A stretch of DNA of 64,000 bases from Desulfotomaculum copahuensis. Lineage in GTDB: Bacteria > Bacillota > Desulfotomaculia > Desulfotomaculales > Desulfovirgulaceae. Under the pieces are notes generated by a model, which worked only from the letters and a program-made list of their open reading frames with translations, was not told the origin of the DNA and made no database searches. The stretch covers positions 62,001 to 126,000 of the forward strand of contig NZ_LYVF01000069.1 of NCBI RefSeq assembly GCF_001655685.1, in the 5' to 3' direction. Every line of letters starts with the position of its first letter. Within the stretch, counting starts at the first letter, position 1. A program made the translations under genes and the position numbers. This document shows positions 1-9,896 of the stretch, piece after piece.

Positions 1-2
1 TG

Positions 3-2048
3 GCCAGGGCGGCCGCCGGGGGCGGTCTTGATCCGGCGGGGATCCGCCTGCTGGTGCACGGCACCACCGTGGCCACCAACGCCCTGCTGGAGGGCAAGGG
101 GGCGCCGGCGGCGTTAATCACCACCCGCGGGTTTGCCGACGTGCTGCGCATCGGACGGCAGGACAGGCCGGACCTGTATGACTTCCGGGTGACCCGTCCG
201 GCCCCGCTTATTCCCCGCCGGCTGACTTTCGAAATCAACGAGCGCATCCTGGCCGGCGGCAAGATTTACATAACGCCGGACGAGGCGGAAGTGCGGGCGG
301 TGGTGGAAGAGATCCGCCGGCGGGGCGTTTCCTCCATTGCCGTCAGCCTGCTTCATTCCTACGCCAACCCGGTGCACGAGAAAAAAGTGCGGGAAATAAT
401 CCATGCCGTCTACCCGCAAGCCGTGGTTACCCTGTCTTCGGAGATCCTGCCTGTTTTCCGGGAGTACGAGCGCACCGCCACCGCGGCCGTGAATGCCGTG
501 GTGCTGCCCCGGGTGGCCGCATACCTCGCCCGGTTGGAAACGGCTCTGGGACGGACCGGCAACGGCGGGACGCAGCGGACGGGGGACGGCTGTGCGCGCA
601 GGGCGGCTGCCGTCGGGAGTGGCGGCCCCGGGCTGTTCATCATGCATTCCGGCGGTGGGGTGATCACCGCCGCCCAGGCGCAGCGGGAGAGCGCCCGCAC
701 GGTGCTGTCCGGTCCGGCGGGCGGCGTGCTGGCCGGGGTGCAACTGGCCGCCAAAACCGGACGGCCCAACCTGATCACCGCCGACATGGGCGGTACAAGT
801 ATGGACATTTCCTTGATCCGCGGGGGCAAGCCCCGTTATACCACCGAAGGCAGCATTGGCGGCCATCCCTTGAGCCTGCCCATGCTGGACATCCACACCA
901 TCGGCGCCGGGGGCGGCAGCATCGCCTGGATCGACGCCGGCGGCGCCCTGCGGGTGGGACCGGCCAGCGCCGGGGCCGACCCCGGTCCGGCCTGTTACGG
1001 CCTGGGCGGGGAGGAGCCCACGGTCACCGACGCCAACCTGGTGCTGGGGCGCCTGGACCCGGCGCACCCCCTGACCGGGGAACGCCCCCTGCAGCTGGAG
1101 CCGGCCCGCCGGAGCATCGCGGAAAAAATTGCCCGGCCGCTGGGACTGATGCTGGAGGAGGCGGCCGCCGGCATCATCGCCGTGGTCAACGCCGCCATGG
1201 CCCGCGCCGTCCGGGTGGTATCGGTGCAGCGCGGGCTGGACCCGCGTGATTTCACCCTGCTCGCCTTTGGCGGCGCCGGCCCGCTGCATGCGGCCGAACT
1301 GGCCCGGGAGGCCAGTATACCCCACGCCCTGATTCCCCGCCACCCGGGGGTTGCTTCGGCGCTGGGCATGCTGGCCGCCGATGTGCGCCTGGACTATGCC
1401 CGCACTGTGCTGCTGCCGCTGGCGGAGGCCACGGCGGATGAACTGGCCCGCCTTTACGCCCCTTTGGAGGAAGCGGCGCGGCGCGAACTGGCGGCGGAGG
1501 GTTTTTCCCCGGCCGAAATGCTCCTGGAACGGGCGGCCGGGCTGCGTTATGCCGGCCAGTCCTATACGCTGGATCTGCCCGTACCGGCCGGCGCGCTTAC
1601 GGCGGCTGATCTGCACCTGTTGACCCGCAGCTTTCACCTGGAACACCGCCGGGAATACGGTTACCGCCGGGAAGACGCCCCGGTGGAAATAACGTTATTG
1701 CGGCTGGCGGCCACCGGCCGGCTGCCGGCCTTTCACGGCCCGTTCCGGGCGCCGGCGGCCGGTCTGAACAGTGCCTCCCGGTTGTCCTTTGGTCGTCACG
1801 GGAAAGGCCGGTCCGCTGCCGGTGTCGGTCCGGACGGACCGCCCCCGCCCGCTGCCACCCGCCCGGTTTTTTTCCAGGATGCCTGCCTGCCCACTCCGGT
1901 TTACGAGCGGACCACCCTGGCGCCGGGGCAATCTTTGACCGGTCCGGCTTTGATCCGGCAGGAGGACACTACCACACTGCTCTGGCCGCAGATGAGGCTG
2001 ACCGTGGACCGTTTGGGCAACTTGATTATCGAAACGGGGGTGCGTTAA
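3..2048 (+). CDS. hyuA: Hydantoinase/oxoprolinase subunit A (HyuA-type), 5' end outside window
   Basis: Actin-like ATPase subunit of the hydantoinase/5-oxoprolinase/acetone-acetophenone carboxylase superfamily, which uses ATP to open or carboxylate a carbonyl substrate together with a B subunit. The frame is open to the first base, and the residues before [12 protein letters not shown] continue the family N-terminus, so the true start lies upstream; the GTG at 54 is internal. Visible motifs are [41 protein letters not shown] and the [15 protein letters not shown] signature. Two Gly/Pro-rich insertions (near 540-620 and 1760-1860) lengthen the protein. It is followed one base later by hyuB. 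The substrate is unknown; in an aromatic degrader an acetophenone-carboxylase-like role is possible but unproven. Confidence 0.9.
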   Translation, partial: ARAAAGGGLDPAGIRLLVHGTTVATNALLEGKGAPAALITTRGFADVLRIGRQDRPDLYDFRVTRPAPLIPRRLTFEINERILAGGKIYITPDEAEVRAVVEEIRRRGVSSIAVSLLHSYANPVHEKKVREIIHAVYPQAVVTLSSEILPVFREYERTATAAVNAVVLPRVAAYLARLETALGRTGNGGTQRTGDGCARRAAAVGSGGPGLFIMHSGGGVITAAQAQRESARTVLSGPAGGVLAGVQLAAKTGRPNLITADMGGTSMDISLIRGGKPRYTTEGSIGGHPLSLPMLDIHTIGAGGGSIAWIDAGGALRVGPASAGADPGPACYGLGGEEPTVTDANLVLGRLDPAHPLTGERPLQLEPARRSIAEKIARPLGLMLEEAAAGIIAVVNAAMARAVRVVSVQRGLDPRDFTLLAFGGAGPLHAAELAREASIPHALIPRHPGVASALGMLAADVRLDYARTVLLPLAEATADELARLYAPLEEAARRELAAEGFSPAEMLLERAAGLRYAGQSYTLDLPVPAGALTAADLHLLTRSFHLEHRREYGYRREDAPVEITLLRLAATGRLPAFHGPFRAPAAGLNSASRLSFGRHGKGRSAAGVGPDGPPPPAATRPVFFQDACLPTPVYERTTLAPGQSLTGPALIRQEDTTTLLWPQMRLTVDRLGNLIIETGVR

Positions 2049-2049
2049 A

Positions 2050-3807
2050 TTGGCCGGCCCGGTAAATCCGGTAAAACTGGAAGTGCTGCGCCACGCCCTG
2101 CAGGCGGTGGCTGAAGAAATGGGCGCCGTGCTCACCAGGACGGCGCTGTCGCCGAATATCAAGGACCGCCGGGACTGCTCCACCGCCGTCTACACCCCGG
2201 ACGGCCGGCTGGTGGCCCAGGCCGAGCACATCCCCCTGCACCTGGGGCTGATGCCGGCGGTGGTCAAGGCTGTGCTGGCGGATTTTCCGGCGCCGGGTTT
2301 GAGTCCCGGGGACGTGGTGATGATCAACGACCCCTATGTCAGCGGCTCACACCTGCCGGATATCTGCCTGTTGAGCCCGGTCTTTTACCGCCAGCGGCCG
2401 CTGGCGCTGGTGGCCAACCTGGCCCATCATGTGGATGTGGGGGGCTCTGTTCCCGGCAGCATGTCCACCACGGCCACGGAGATCTTTCAGGAGGGTCTGC
2501 GCATCCCGCCTCTTTTGTTGCGTCGCGCAGGACAGCTGAATGAGGAACTGCTGCGCCTGCTCACCCACAATGTGCGCACCGCCGGAGAGTTTGCCGCCGA
2601 CATACGGGCGCAGCTCAACGCCAACGAGCTGGGCGCCGGCCGGCTGCAGGAACTGGCCGGGCGTTACGGCGCGGACGTGCTGCAGCGTTATATGGAAGCC
2701 ATGATGGATTATGCTGAACGCCGCCTGCTGGCTGCTCTGGAGGGCATGCCGGCCGGCGTTTATGATTTTGAGGATTACCTGGAAGGGGACGGCCTGAGCC
2801 GGCGGGAGATCAACATCCGGGTACGTTTACAGCGGCACTCCGGCGGGCTGACGGTGGACTTCACCGGCACACATCCCCAGGTGGCCGGACCGGTCAACGC
2901 CACCCGGGGGGTGACCCTGGCCTGCGTTTACTATGTGGTCAAGGCGGTGCTGGACCCCGGCCTGCCCTCCAATGACGGGCTGGTCCGTTCCCTGCAGGTG
3001 ATCACGCCGCCGGGCAGCCTGGTCAACCCCGCCTTTCCGGCTCCGGTGGCCCATGCGAACATCAACACCGCCCAGCGCATTGCCGACGTGCTCCTGGGCG
3101 CCCTGTCCGGGGCGCTGCCGTTGCGGGTGACGGCCGCCGGCACGGGCAGTATGAGCAATTTCACCGTGGGCGGCCTGGACGCCGCGGGGCGCTACTACTC
3201 CTATGTGGAAACCTGCGGCGGCGGCCAGGGGGCTAAATACGGTCAAGACGGCATGGACGGCGTTCACGTGCACATGACCAATACCCGCAACACCCCGGTG
3301 GAAGTGATTGAGCTGTCCTATCCCCTGCGGGTGGAGCGCTACGCCCTGGCGTCCGGCTCGGGCGGTCCCGGCAAATACCGGGGCGGCCTGGGGTTGGTGC
3401 GGGAAATCACCGTGCTGGGGGAAGAAGCCACCGTGGCGGTGAGTTCGGAGCGTGCCGTGCATCCTCCCTGGGGCCTGGCAGGCGGGCGGCCGGGGGAAAG
3501 GGCGCGGGTGGCTCTGCTGCCCCCGGCGGAAAGTGATCCGGCGCCGGTGGTAGCCGCGCCGGGTAACGGCGATCCGGGCAAATTCACCGCCCGGGTGCCC
3601 GCCGGCAGCCGGGTGATTCTGCAAACCGCCGGCGGCGGGGGATACGGCGATCCCCTGGAACGGGATCCGGCGCTGGTGCAACTGGATGTAGCAGAAGGGC
3701 TGCTTTCCCGGGATGCCGCCCGGGAGGACTACGGTGTTGTGCTCACGGCGGAATTGACAGTGGACGAAGCAGCCACGGAATGCCTCCGGCGTAAAATACG
3801 GGATTGA
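2050..3807 (+). CDS. hyuB: Hydantoinase/oxoprolinase subunit B (HyuB-type)
   Basis: B subunit of the same superfamily, 585 residues. The TTG start lies one base after the hyuA stop, so the two genes are translationally coupled. The N-terminus PVNPVKLEVLRHAL and the blocks SPNIKDRRDCSTAVY, AEHIPLHLG and NDPYVSGSHLPDI are typical of HyuB. The C-terminus contains the usual SGGPGKYRGGLGL stretch and the terminal GGGGYGDPLERDP. No accessory carboxylase subunit follows, which favours a simple A/B enzyme. A rho-independent terminator about 150 bp downstream closes the transcript. Confidence 0.93.
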   Translation: MAGPVNPVKLEVLRHALQAVAEEMGAVLTRTALSPNIKDRRDCSTAVYTPDGRLVAQAEHIPLHLGLMPAVVKAVLADFPAPGLSPGDVVMINDPYVSGSHLPDICLLSPVFYRQRPLALVANLAHHVDVGGSVPGSMSTTATEIFQEGLRIPPLLLRRAGQLNEELLRLLTHNVRTAGEFAADIRAQLNANELGAGRLQELAGRYGADVLQRYMEAMMDYAERRLLAALEGMPAGVYDFEDYLEGDGLSRREINIRVRLQRHSGGLTVDFTGTHPQVAGPVNATRGVTLACVYYVVKAVLDPGLPSNDGLVRSLQVITPPGSLVNPAFPAPVAHANINTAQRIADVLLGALSGALPLRVTAAGTGSMSNFTVGGLDAAGRYYSYVETCGGGQGAKYGQDGMDGVHVHMTNTRNTPVEVIELSYPLRVERYALASGSGGPGKYRGGLGLVREITVLGEEATVAVSSERAVHPPWGLAGGRPGERARVALLPPAESDPAPVVAAPGNGDPGKFTARVPAGSRVILQTAGGGGYGDPLERDPALVQLDVAEGLLSRDAAREDYGVVLTAELTVDEAATECLRRKIRD

Positions 3808-3958
3808 TCGCTGTACAAGCGGCAGGATGGCCGATTCCAGCTTTTTTACCGCTGCCGGGCGGCCGTCTATTTCCGGATACGGCCAACCGGCCGGTGGAAT
3901 TCCTGCGCCGGTACGGCCGGGCCGGGAAAGCGCGTCCGGTGGATACGCCAGATAAATG

Positions 3959-3986
3959 AAAAGCGGGGGAACAATCCCCGCTTTTA
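3959..3986 (+). terminator. Rho-independent terminator after hyuAB
   Basis: Perfect 10-bp stem, AAAAGCGGGG (3959-3968) against CCCCGCTTTT (3976-3985), with a 7-nt loop; the 3' arm ends in the T run. It is the main feature of the 375-bp gap 3808-4182, which otherwise holds only the next promoter. Confidence 0.85.
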
Positions 3987-4104
3987 GAGCTTTACCGGTT
4001 CGACCGGCAGCCGCTGTTCCGTATTTTAATCTGCATTCTTAGCGGCATTTGATCCGCCTGTTCCCGGGTGAGCTTACCGTATCCCCCGGAGCGTTGTCCT
4101 GAAT

Positions 4105-4148
4105 GTTCGTTTTTTGTTCACAAAATCGCATTATTTGGCTGGTATAAT
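4105..4148 (+). promoter_or_regulatory. Promoter and putative response-regulator box of the HlyD/ABC/FtsX operon
   Basis: An extended -10 (TGG followed by TATAAT, 4143-4148) has no recognisable -35. In its place is TTGTTCACAAAA (4114-4125), starting 29 bp upstream of the -10. A second GTTC at 4105-4108 sits 11 bp before the GTTC at 4116-4119, the spacing typical of OmpR/PhoB-family direct repeats. The same 12-mer with the same 29-bp offset occurs upstream of the response regulator gene at 10580 (minus). This suggests an activator-dependent promoter controlled by that regulator. Confidence 0.65.
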
Positions 4149-4182
4149 TACTGGAGACACTGGTAAAAGGAGTTTGGATTTC

Positions 4183-5715
4183 ATGTCTGAACGGAAGCTG
4201 ATCCCGGTCGAAATCCGGCAATTCATAACCGGCCACAAAATTTGGACCGTGTTGATACTGGTAGTTGTCGCCGGCGGGTTGATCGCCTGGCATTACCTGG
4301 GCAAGCCAAAGGACGGCGGCGGCTACCTCACCCAAAAAGTTGCCTATGGTGATATTTCGGAAACGGTTAACGCCTCCGGCACCATAGAGCCGGTGCAACA
4401 GGTCACCCTCACCTTCAAAAACCAGGGTTACGTGCAAAATTCCTACGTGCAGGTGGGGGACAGGGTTGATAAAGGGAAACTGCTGGCGGAGGAGCGGGAC
4501 AGCGACTTTCAAGCCCAACTGGCCCAGGCCGAAGGAAATCTGCAAAACGCCCGGGCCGATTATGACAAACTGGTCGCCACCCAGCCGGAAAAGATCGCCC
4601 AGGCCAAGGCGCAGCTGGCACAGGCGCAAAGCAGCCTTAATCTGGCCAAGGCCACGCTGGATCGCGATCAATCCCTTTTCGAAGCCGGAGCGATCACCCG
4701 GGCGGACCTGGACAGCGCCCAAAACAGTTACCAGTCCGCTCTGTCCCAGGAGCAATCCAGCGCAAGCAATCTTTCGCTGGTCAGCAACAGCGGTGATATT
4801 GCCGCGGCCGCCGCGCAGGTTGAAACCGCCCAGGCACAAGTGGCGCTGGCCCAAAACAACCTGACCAGCGCCCGTATAATTGCTCCCTTTGACGGCTACG
4901 TGGCCCAGATCAACGGCAATGTCGGCCAGTGGACGCAGGGCGGCGCGCCCCCGGTTGGCACCGCTGTTTCATCGCAGTACGGGATCATTTTGTCTTCAAC
5001 GGCCCTGCAGCTTTCCGCCGAAATAAACGAGGCGGACATCAGCAAAGTAAAAACCGGCCAGCGGGTTACCTTCACTGTGGATACATATCCTGGAAAAACA
5101 TTTAACGGTAAGATTACTTCGCTTGCCCCCATGGCGACCAGTGTCAACAATGTACAGATGTATGAAGCGATCATTTCCATTGATGATTACAGTCAGCTGA
5201 AAGCCGGCCTGCCGGCGTCGGTAAACATCGTCACTGCTTTCGCCATGCACGTTCCGGTAGTTCCGCAGACCGCCCTGGATTTTGCCCGCACCTACCTTGC
5301 CGCGCCCAGGCAACAAAACGCCCGGACAAACGGCCAACCGGGGGGAAGCGGACAAAGTTTCCGGCCAAACGGCCAAGCAGGGGGGAGCGGACAGAACACC
5401 CGGTGGAGCGGGCAACCGGGGGGAAGTGCATTCCAAAATAAGAGCCTGGTACTGGTGCTGGAAAACGGCAAGGCGGTGCCCAGGCCGGTGGAGACTGGAC
5501 TTTCCGATGACGTAAATGTGGAAATTAAATCTGGCCTTCAACCGGGCGAAACGATCATCACCGGGCAGGCCGGAACCGGCGGCACCGGCCGGACGGGTAT
5601 GCCGGCGGGCGGCGCGCCGGGTCCGGCGGCAGGCGCACGCGGCAACAACAACCAAAACGGCGCCGGCCCCAGACCGGGCGGGGGCGTTATGTTTTTGACG
5701 CGGCCCGGCCGGTAA
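4183..5715 (+). CDS. HlyD/MacA-family membrane fusion (efflux adaptor) protein
   Basis: Periplasmic-adaptor-type subunit of an ABC exporter, 510 residues. Start ATG 4183 follows AAAGGAG; a TTG at 4114 in the same frame lies inside the promoter and is rejected. Residues about 20-40 form one membrane anchor. A biotinyl-lipoyl-like barrel (SGTIEPVQQVTL...GYVQNSYVQVGDRVDKGKLL is its region), a long Ala/Gln-rich coiled-coil hairpin and a beta-barrel follow. Residues 383-421 are a Gly/Gln/Ser-rich stretch built from a 13-residue repeat, and the C-terminus is Gly/Pro-rich. ATPase and permease genes follow, as in macAB. A Gram-positive-type host lacks TolC, so the adaptor probably works with the permease at the cell surface. 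Cargo is unknown. Confidence 0.9.
   Translation: MSERKLIPVEIRQFITGHKIWTVLILVVVAGGLIAWHYLGKPKDGGGYLTQKVAYGDISETVNASGTIEPVQQVTLTFKNQGYVQNSYVQVGDRVDKGKLLAEERDSDFQAQLAQAEGNLQNARADYDKLVATQPEKIAQAKAQLAQAQSSLNLAKATLDRDQSLFEAGAITRADLDSAQNSYQSALSQEQSSASNLSLVSNSGDIAAAAAQVETAQAQVALAQNNLTSARIIAPFDGYVAQINGNVGQWTQGGAPPVGTAVSSQYGIILSSTALQLSAEINEADISKVKTGQRVTFTVDTYPGKTFNGKITSLAPMATSVNNVQMYEAIISIDDYSQLKAGLPASVNIVTAFAMHVPVVPQTALDFARTYLAAPRQQNARTNGQPGGSGQSFRPNGQAGGSGQNTRWSGQPGGSAFQNKSLVLVLENGKAVPRPVETGLSDDVNVEIKSGLQPGETIITGQAGTGGTGRTGMPAGGAPGPAAGARGNNNQNGAGPRPGGGVMFLTRPGR
5329..5445 (+). repeat. Three in-frame 39-bp tandem repeats in the hlyD-like gene
   Basis: Three successive 13-codon units at 5329-5367, 5368-5406 and 5407-5445 encode degenerate copies of NGQPGGSGQ followed by four variable residues. 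Copies one and two are clearest; the third degrades after SGQPGGS. The period is a multiple of three, so copy-number change would keep the frame. Confidence 0.8.
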
Positions 5716-5871
5716 CCACCCGGTCCGCCGTGGCGGACACGTGTCCGGCAGCCGCATGTCCGCCGAAACGGCATAAAACACTTGAACGGCTTCACTCTTG
5801 AGAATGCCGGGTGTTAATGAAAAAGAAGGCGGCCGGACCGGAATGCCCGGGGTACGGTCACGACCTTGGAG

Positions 5872-5887
5872 ATTGACTGCAGTCAAT
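5872..5887. promoter_or_regulatory. 16-bp perfect palindrome between adaptor and ATPase genes
   Basis: ATTGACTG/CAGTCAAT is a perfect dyad in the 268-bp gap between the adaptor stop (5715) and the ATPase start. No clear promoter accompanies it. It may be a regulator site or a transcript hairpin that tunes expression within the operon. No function is assigned. Confidence 0.4.
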
Positions 5888-5983
5888 GCCGCCTGCAAGA
5901 ATCGAGGATAAAGAGCGGTGCTGTAAAGCCGTCCACAGGGATTACTATGCAGCTGTTTTCAACAAAAAAGGCAGGTGAAATTT

Positions 5984-6706
5984 TTGTCCGGACCGCCGTT
6001 GATCCAGTGCCAGGAACTAACCAAAGTATATCCGCTCAAAGGAGTGGCGGTCCATGCCTTGCGTGGCGTTGATCTGGAGATCGCCCGGGGCGAAATGGCG
6101 GCCATCATGGGCGCCTCCGGTTCCGGGAAGTCCACTCTGATGAACATTATCGGCTGCATGGACAGGCAGACATCCGGCCGCTATCATCTGGACGGTGTGG
6201 ACGTAAGCACGCTGAAGGAAAGTGAACTGGCATCCTTGCGCAACAAGAAACTGGGTTTTGTTTTTCAACGCTATAACCTGCTTCCCCGGGCCTCCGCCCT
6301 GTATAACGTCGAACTGCCCCTTTTTTACGCCGGCCTTTCCGGCGCCGAAGTGACCGCACGCGCCCTGGCTGCTTTGGAACGGGTGGGGCTGAGGGATTTT
6401 GCCCGGCACCGCCCCAACCAGATGTCCGGCGGGCAGCAGCAAAGAGTGGCCATTGCCCGGGCGATGGTCAACAATCCGCTGGTCATCCTGGCCGATGAGC
6501 CCACCGGCGCATTGGATACGGCAAGCAGCGCGGAGATAATGGGTATCTTCCAGCAGATGCACAGCGAGCAGGGAGTGACCGTGGTCATCGTCACCCACGA
6601 ACCGGACATAGCCGTTTATTGCCAGCGCAAGATAACTATGCGTGACGGTTCCATTGCCGGTGATGAACCGGTAATCCACCGGACTATCTTCAACCGGGGA
6701 GCGTGA
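5984..6706 (+). CDS. ABC transporter ATP-binding protein (MacB/LolD-type)
   Basis: Cytoplasmic ATPase that powers the adjacent FtsX-like permease, about 240 residues. Walker A is GASGSGKST, the Q-loop is in VFQRYNLLP, the ABC signature is MSGGQQQRVAIARA, Walker B is VILADEPTGALD and the switch His is in VIVTHEP. TTG 5984 is preferred because AGGTGA (5973-5978) sits five bases upstream; GTG 5975 in the same frame is the alternative. The stop overlaps the permease start (GTGA), so the two are coupled. This class usually drives substrate extrusion or mechanotransmission rather than import. Confidence 0.93.
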   Translation: MSGPPLIQCQELTKVYPLKGVAVHALRGVDLEIARGEMAAIMGASGSGKSTLMNIIGCMDRQTSGRYHLDGVDVSTLKESELASLRNKKLGFVFQRYNLLPRASALYNVELPLFYAGLSGAEVTARALAALERVGLRDFARHRPNQMSGGQQQRVAIARAMVNNPLVILADEPTGALDTASSAEIMGIFQQMHSEQGVTVVIVTHEPDIAVYCQRKITMRDGSIAGDEPVIHRTIFNRGA

Positions 6707-7938
6707 CTGTATTGCCGGTAAAATTCAGCGTGCTCGGCGATTTTTCCCTTCAGGCATTAAAAGCAAATAAAATGCGCTCTTTTCTCACCATGCTGGGCAT
6801 TATCATCGGCGTGGCGGCGGTAATCCTGATGATGGCCATCGGCCAGGGGGCGCAGGACCGGGTGCTGGCCCAGATCAACAGCCTGGGCTCCAACCTGCTG
6901 ATGGTGCTGCCGGGGGCGGCCGGCCAGTATGTGCGCGGGTCGGGGGGCAGCGTGAACACGATGACCCTTCAGGACGCCCAGGCGGTGGCCGGGCTTCCCG
7001 GTGTGGCTTACTCCGCGCCAATAGTCCGGGGCAGCGGACTGGTTACATACCAGGACCAGACCTGGACCACCAGTATTGAAGGCACCACCCCCGAGGTGGT
7101 CAATATTTCCGCGCTGCAAATGGCGCAGGGGCGGTTTTTCGGCCAGTCCGACGTGCAAAGCATAGCCCCGGTGGCGGTGCTCGGGCAGACCGTTTACCAG
7201 AACCTGTACCCGCCCGGTACCAATCCGGTGGGCAGTCAGATCAGAGTGCACGGGATTACTTTCCGGGTGATCGGCCTGCTGCAATCTTTGGGTGCATCCA
7301 GCGGAGGACAGGACCGGGACGACATCATCTACATCCCGGTGACCACCGCCCAGATCCGGCTGCTGGGCGTGAGCAACCAGTCAATCAACGCCATGCAGGT
7401 GCAGGTACGGAACAAAGATGAAATGGATGACGTGCAGGCGGAAATTACCTCCCTGCTGCGCAGGCGGCACCGGTTGGCCGCCAATCAAGACAATGATTTC
7501 AACATCAGGAACATGGCCCAGATTCAAAGCGCGGCTGAAAACGTCACCAGCCTGCTGACCATCTTCCTGGCCGGGGTGGCGGCTATTTCCCTGATTGTCG
7601 GCGGTATCGGCGTGATGAACATCATGCTGGTCTCGGTTACCGAGCGTACGCGGGAAATCGGTGTGCGCATGGCCATCGGCGCCTCCAAAAAAGACGTGCT
7701 CAACCAGTTCCTGCTGGAAGCGGTTTTATTAAGCCTGGCCGGCTCGTTTTTCGGCATTGTCGCCGGCATGGCCGGGGCACGGGTCTTTGCCTTCTTTGTG
7801 CACTGGCCGGCGCCCGTTTCACTGTTTTCCATTCTGCTGGCCGTCGGGTTTTCCATTGTGATCGGTGTCTTTTTCGGCTACTACCCGGCGCGCCGGGCGG
7901 CCGGCCTGAATCCGGCCGAGGCGTTGAGCTACGAGTAA
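6703..7938 (+). CDS. FtsX/MacB-type ABC permease
   Basis: Membrane partner of the upstream ATPase, 411 residues, starting at GTG 6703 with a 4-bp overlap. TM1 is near residues 20-45 (FLTMLGIIIGVAAVILMMAIG). A large extracytoplasmic MacB-type domain spans about 50-280, and three C-terminal TM segments lie in an FtsX domain containing GGIGVMNIMLVSVTERTREIG. The gene is separate from its ATPase, unlike proteobacterial MacB where both are fused. Its 3' end overlaps the convergent kinase gene by 10 bp. The likely job is peptide, antibiotic or cell-envelope stress export under control of the neighbouring two-component system. Confidence 0.92.
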   Translation: MTVLPVKFSVLGDFSLQALKANKMRSFLTMLGIIIGVAAVILMMAIGQGAQDRVLAQINSLGSNLLMVLPGAAGQYVRGSGGSVNTMTLQDAQAVAGLPGVAYSAPIVRGSGLVTYQDQTWTTSIEGTTPEVVNISALQMAQGRFFGQSDVQSIAPVAVLGQTVYQNLYPPGTNPVGSQIRVHGITFRVIGLLQSLGASSGGQDRDDIIYIPVTTAQIRLLGVSNQSINAMQVQVRNKDEMDDVQAEITSLLRRRHRLAANQDNDFNIRNMAQIQSAAENVTSLLTIFLAGVAAISLIVGGIGVMNIMLVSVTERTREIGVRMAIGASKKDVLNQFLLEAVLLSLAGSFFGIVAGMAGARVFAFFVHWPAPVSLFSILLAVGFSIVIGVFFGYYPARRAAGLNPAEALSYE

Positions 7939-9704
7939 GTCCCGTTTTCTACCGGCGCCGCCGTAAGAGTGAATTTGAAACTGGAACCGCGGCCGGGTTC
8001 GCTCTGTACCGCCACCTCGCCCCCGTGCGCTTCAATGATATGCTTGACAATGGCCAGACCCAGCCCGGTGCCGCCACGCGAACGGGAGCGGGATTTCTCC
8101 ACCCGGTAAAAACGCTCCCAGATATGCGGCAGATCCCCGGGTGGAATGCCCGGGCCGGTATCGCGGACGACAACGGTTACTTTGCCGTTCTCCGCGGCGG
8201 CGCGCAATTCAATCAACCCGCCGGGGGAAGAAAACCGGATAGCATTGCCCAGCAGGTTGATCAACACCTGTTCGATGCGGTCCTCGTTGCCCAGCACCGG
8301 TGGCAAACCGGGCTGCACCGCTTGTTGAACGGTGAGCTGCGTGGCGGTAATTTGAGACTGAAATTTAAATAAAACACGGGAAAAAAGATCCGGTATCTCA
8401 ACCAGGTTAATCTCCCATTCCACTTTTCCCGCTTCCAGCCGGGACAGATCCAGCAAATCGTGAATCAAGCGGTTCAACCGCACGGTTTCCCGGTGCATCA
8501 CCTGTAAATACCGCTCCCGGACGGCAGTGTCGCCGGCCATGCCGTCCTGCATGGCTTCAATGAAACCCTGGATGGTGGTCAGCGGGGTGCGCAATTCATG
8601 GGATACATTGGCCACGAAATCACGGCGCAACTGTTCCAGTTGGCGCAACCCGGTGATATCCTGCAGTACACCCACCGCCCCGTAAATTTCGCCGCCCCGG
8701 CGCTCCAGAGGGGCCGCCTGGGCCAGTACGTAAGTCCGGCCGTTGTCCGGAGTAAACTCGGCCGTTTGACTTATTCCAGTTTCCAGCACAGTTTCAAAAA
8801 GGGGTGCCGGGGGCAGTTCCGGCGGCAGCTGCTGCCCCGTCACGGCAGCGGCGTCCACTCCCAATACCTGCGCCGCCGCGGGGTTGCACAGCATCACCGT
8901 CCCTTTCCTGTTTACGGCCAGTACTCCCTCGCTCATATTGACCAGAATGTTTTCCATTTTGGATTTTTCCTGCCGGAGTGCATCCACTGTTTTTTCCAGG
9001 GTGACCGCCAGATGATTGAAGTTTTCCGCCAGTTGCCCCACTTCGTCACGGGAGGTTACCGGCACCTGCTGACGGAAGTTGCCCCGGGCCATCTCCAGCG
9101 TAATGCGGCTCATCTCTTTCAGCGGGCCGGCGATTGAGCGGGAAAGAAGCAGGCCGGCAAGAGTGGAGAGGAGGACGGCAATGCCCGCGGCGTACAGAAT
9201 CAATCGCTGTACCGCGGCGATGCTGGCCTTGATGTCCGCCACCGGGGTGAAAAACAGCAGGGCGCCGCTTACCTGCCCGTCCACTTTCAACGGCACCGCC
9301 ACTGAAAGCATGTTCTGATTGAAGCGCTGGTCGAATTCCCGCCTGGCTACCGTTTCACCCTGTAAAATTTTTTCCCGGTCTGCGGCATTCAGCCACAGCG
9401 GTTTTTCCGGCCACCCGGAGCCGGGGCGGGTCAACCTTTCCCGGTCAAGCATGAGCACATGCGCATCCTGGATAAAACCAATCGTTTTCAAGACAAAACC
9501 CGGCCAGTTGCTGCCGTTTTCCTGTTCCATCTGTTTCGACAGTTTGGCGGCGACCTGTTGCCCCCGGTCGAGCAATTCTTTTTCTTTGGCGTCATAATAG
9601 TAGTTGGTGAAAAAATGTGACATGGCCAGACCGACGGCGAGCAAAGTAATCAAAATAACAATCAGGTAAGAAGCGAGCAGCCGGGTAAAAAGGTTCTTTC
9701 CCAT
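7929..9704 (-). CDS. Sensor histidine kinase (PhoR/ResE/WalK-type, HAMP-PAS)
   Basis: Membrane sensor kinase, 591 residues. TM1 lies at about 11-32 and TM2 at about 166-188, bracketing an extracytoplasmic domain of about 130 residues. HAMP follows (about 189-240), then PAS (about 248-355), HisKA with phospho-acceptor His369 in NVSHELRTP, and a C-terminal ATPase domain with N-box [15 protein letters not shown]1 DTGPGIP and G2 [12 protein letters not shown]. It lies 192 bp downstream of its response regulator on the same strand and is convergent with the exporter operon. The overall build suggests cell-envelope or exporter-linked signalling; the ligand is unknown. Confidence 0.95.
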   Translation of the reverse strand: MGKNLFTRLLASYLIVILITLLAVGLAMSHFFTNYYYDAKEKELLDRGQQVAAKLSKQMEQENGSNWPGFVLKTIGFIQDAHVLMLDRERLTRPGSGWPEKPLWLNAADREKILQGETVARREFDQRFNQNMLSVAVPLKVDGQVSGALLFFTPVADIKASIAAVQRLILYAAGIAVLLSTLAGLLLSRSIAGPLKEMSRITLEMARGNFRQQVPVTSRDEVGQLAENFNHLAVTLEKTVDALRQEKSKMENILVNMSEGVLAVNRKGTVMLCNPAAAQVLGVDAAAVTGQQLPPELPPAPLFETVLETGISQTAEFTPDNGRTYVLAQAAPLERRGGEIYGAVGVLQDITGLRQLEQLRRDFVANVSHELRTPLTTIQGFIEAMQDGMAGDTAVRERYLQVMHRETVRLNRLIHDLLDLSRLEAGKVEWEINLVEIPDLFSRVLFKFQSQITATQLTVQQAVQPGLPPVLGNEDRIEQVLINLLGNAIRFSSPGGLIELRAAAENGKVTVVVRDTGPGIPPGDLPHIWERFYRVEKSRSRSRGGTGLGLAIVKHIIEAHGGEVAVQSEPGRGSSFKFTLTAAPVENGTYS

Positions 9705-9718
9705 ATTTCAGTCCCCTA

Positions 9719-9782
9719 CCGGTATAATTAAAGTAACGCGCATCTTTTACTCCGCCGTCTGTTTCACCCGAAATTATACCGG
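9719..9782 (-). other. Long-range perfect inverted repeat in the kinase leader
   Basis: CCGGTATAATT (9719-9729) and AATTATACCGG (9772-9782) are perfect 11-bp inverted copies with 42 bases between. They sit in the 192-bp gap between the response regulator stop and the kinase start. Each arm carries a TATAAT or its complement; the copy at 9782-9772 read on the minus strand could be a kinase -10, although no good -35 is seen. As RNA the arms could form a stem that limits kinase expression. Confidence 0.5.
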
Positions 9783-9896
9783 CCCTTTCCTGTTCCCGCA
9801 CCTTGCGCCGGCAGCGTGGCCGGCTGCTTCAACAGTATGCGCGGCCCGTTTTTTACCATATGCAGTGTGGCTTGCCATGCCCCCCGGGTGTATCGT

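Noticed and set aside
114-1646. Long minus-strand open frame opposite hyuA
   Set aside because: It is antisense to a clear family protein, is Gly/His/Arg/Pro-rich and has no recognisable domain; high GC makes such frames common. The same applies to minus-strand frames at 16037-17014, 25547-26998, 23399-24511 and 43008-44444.
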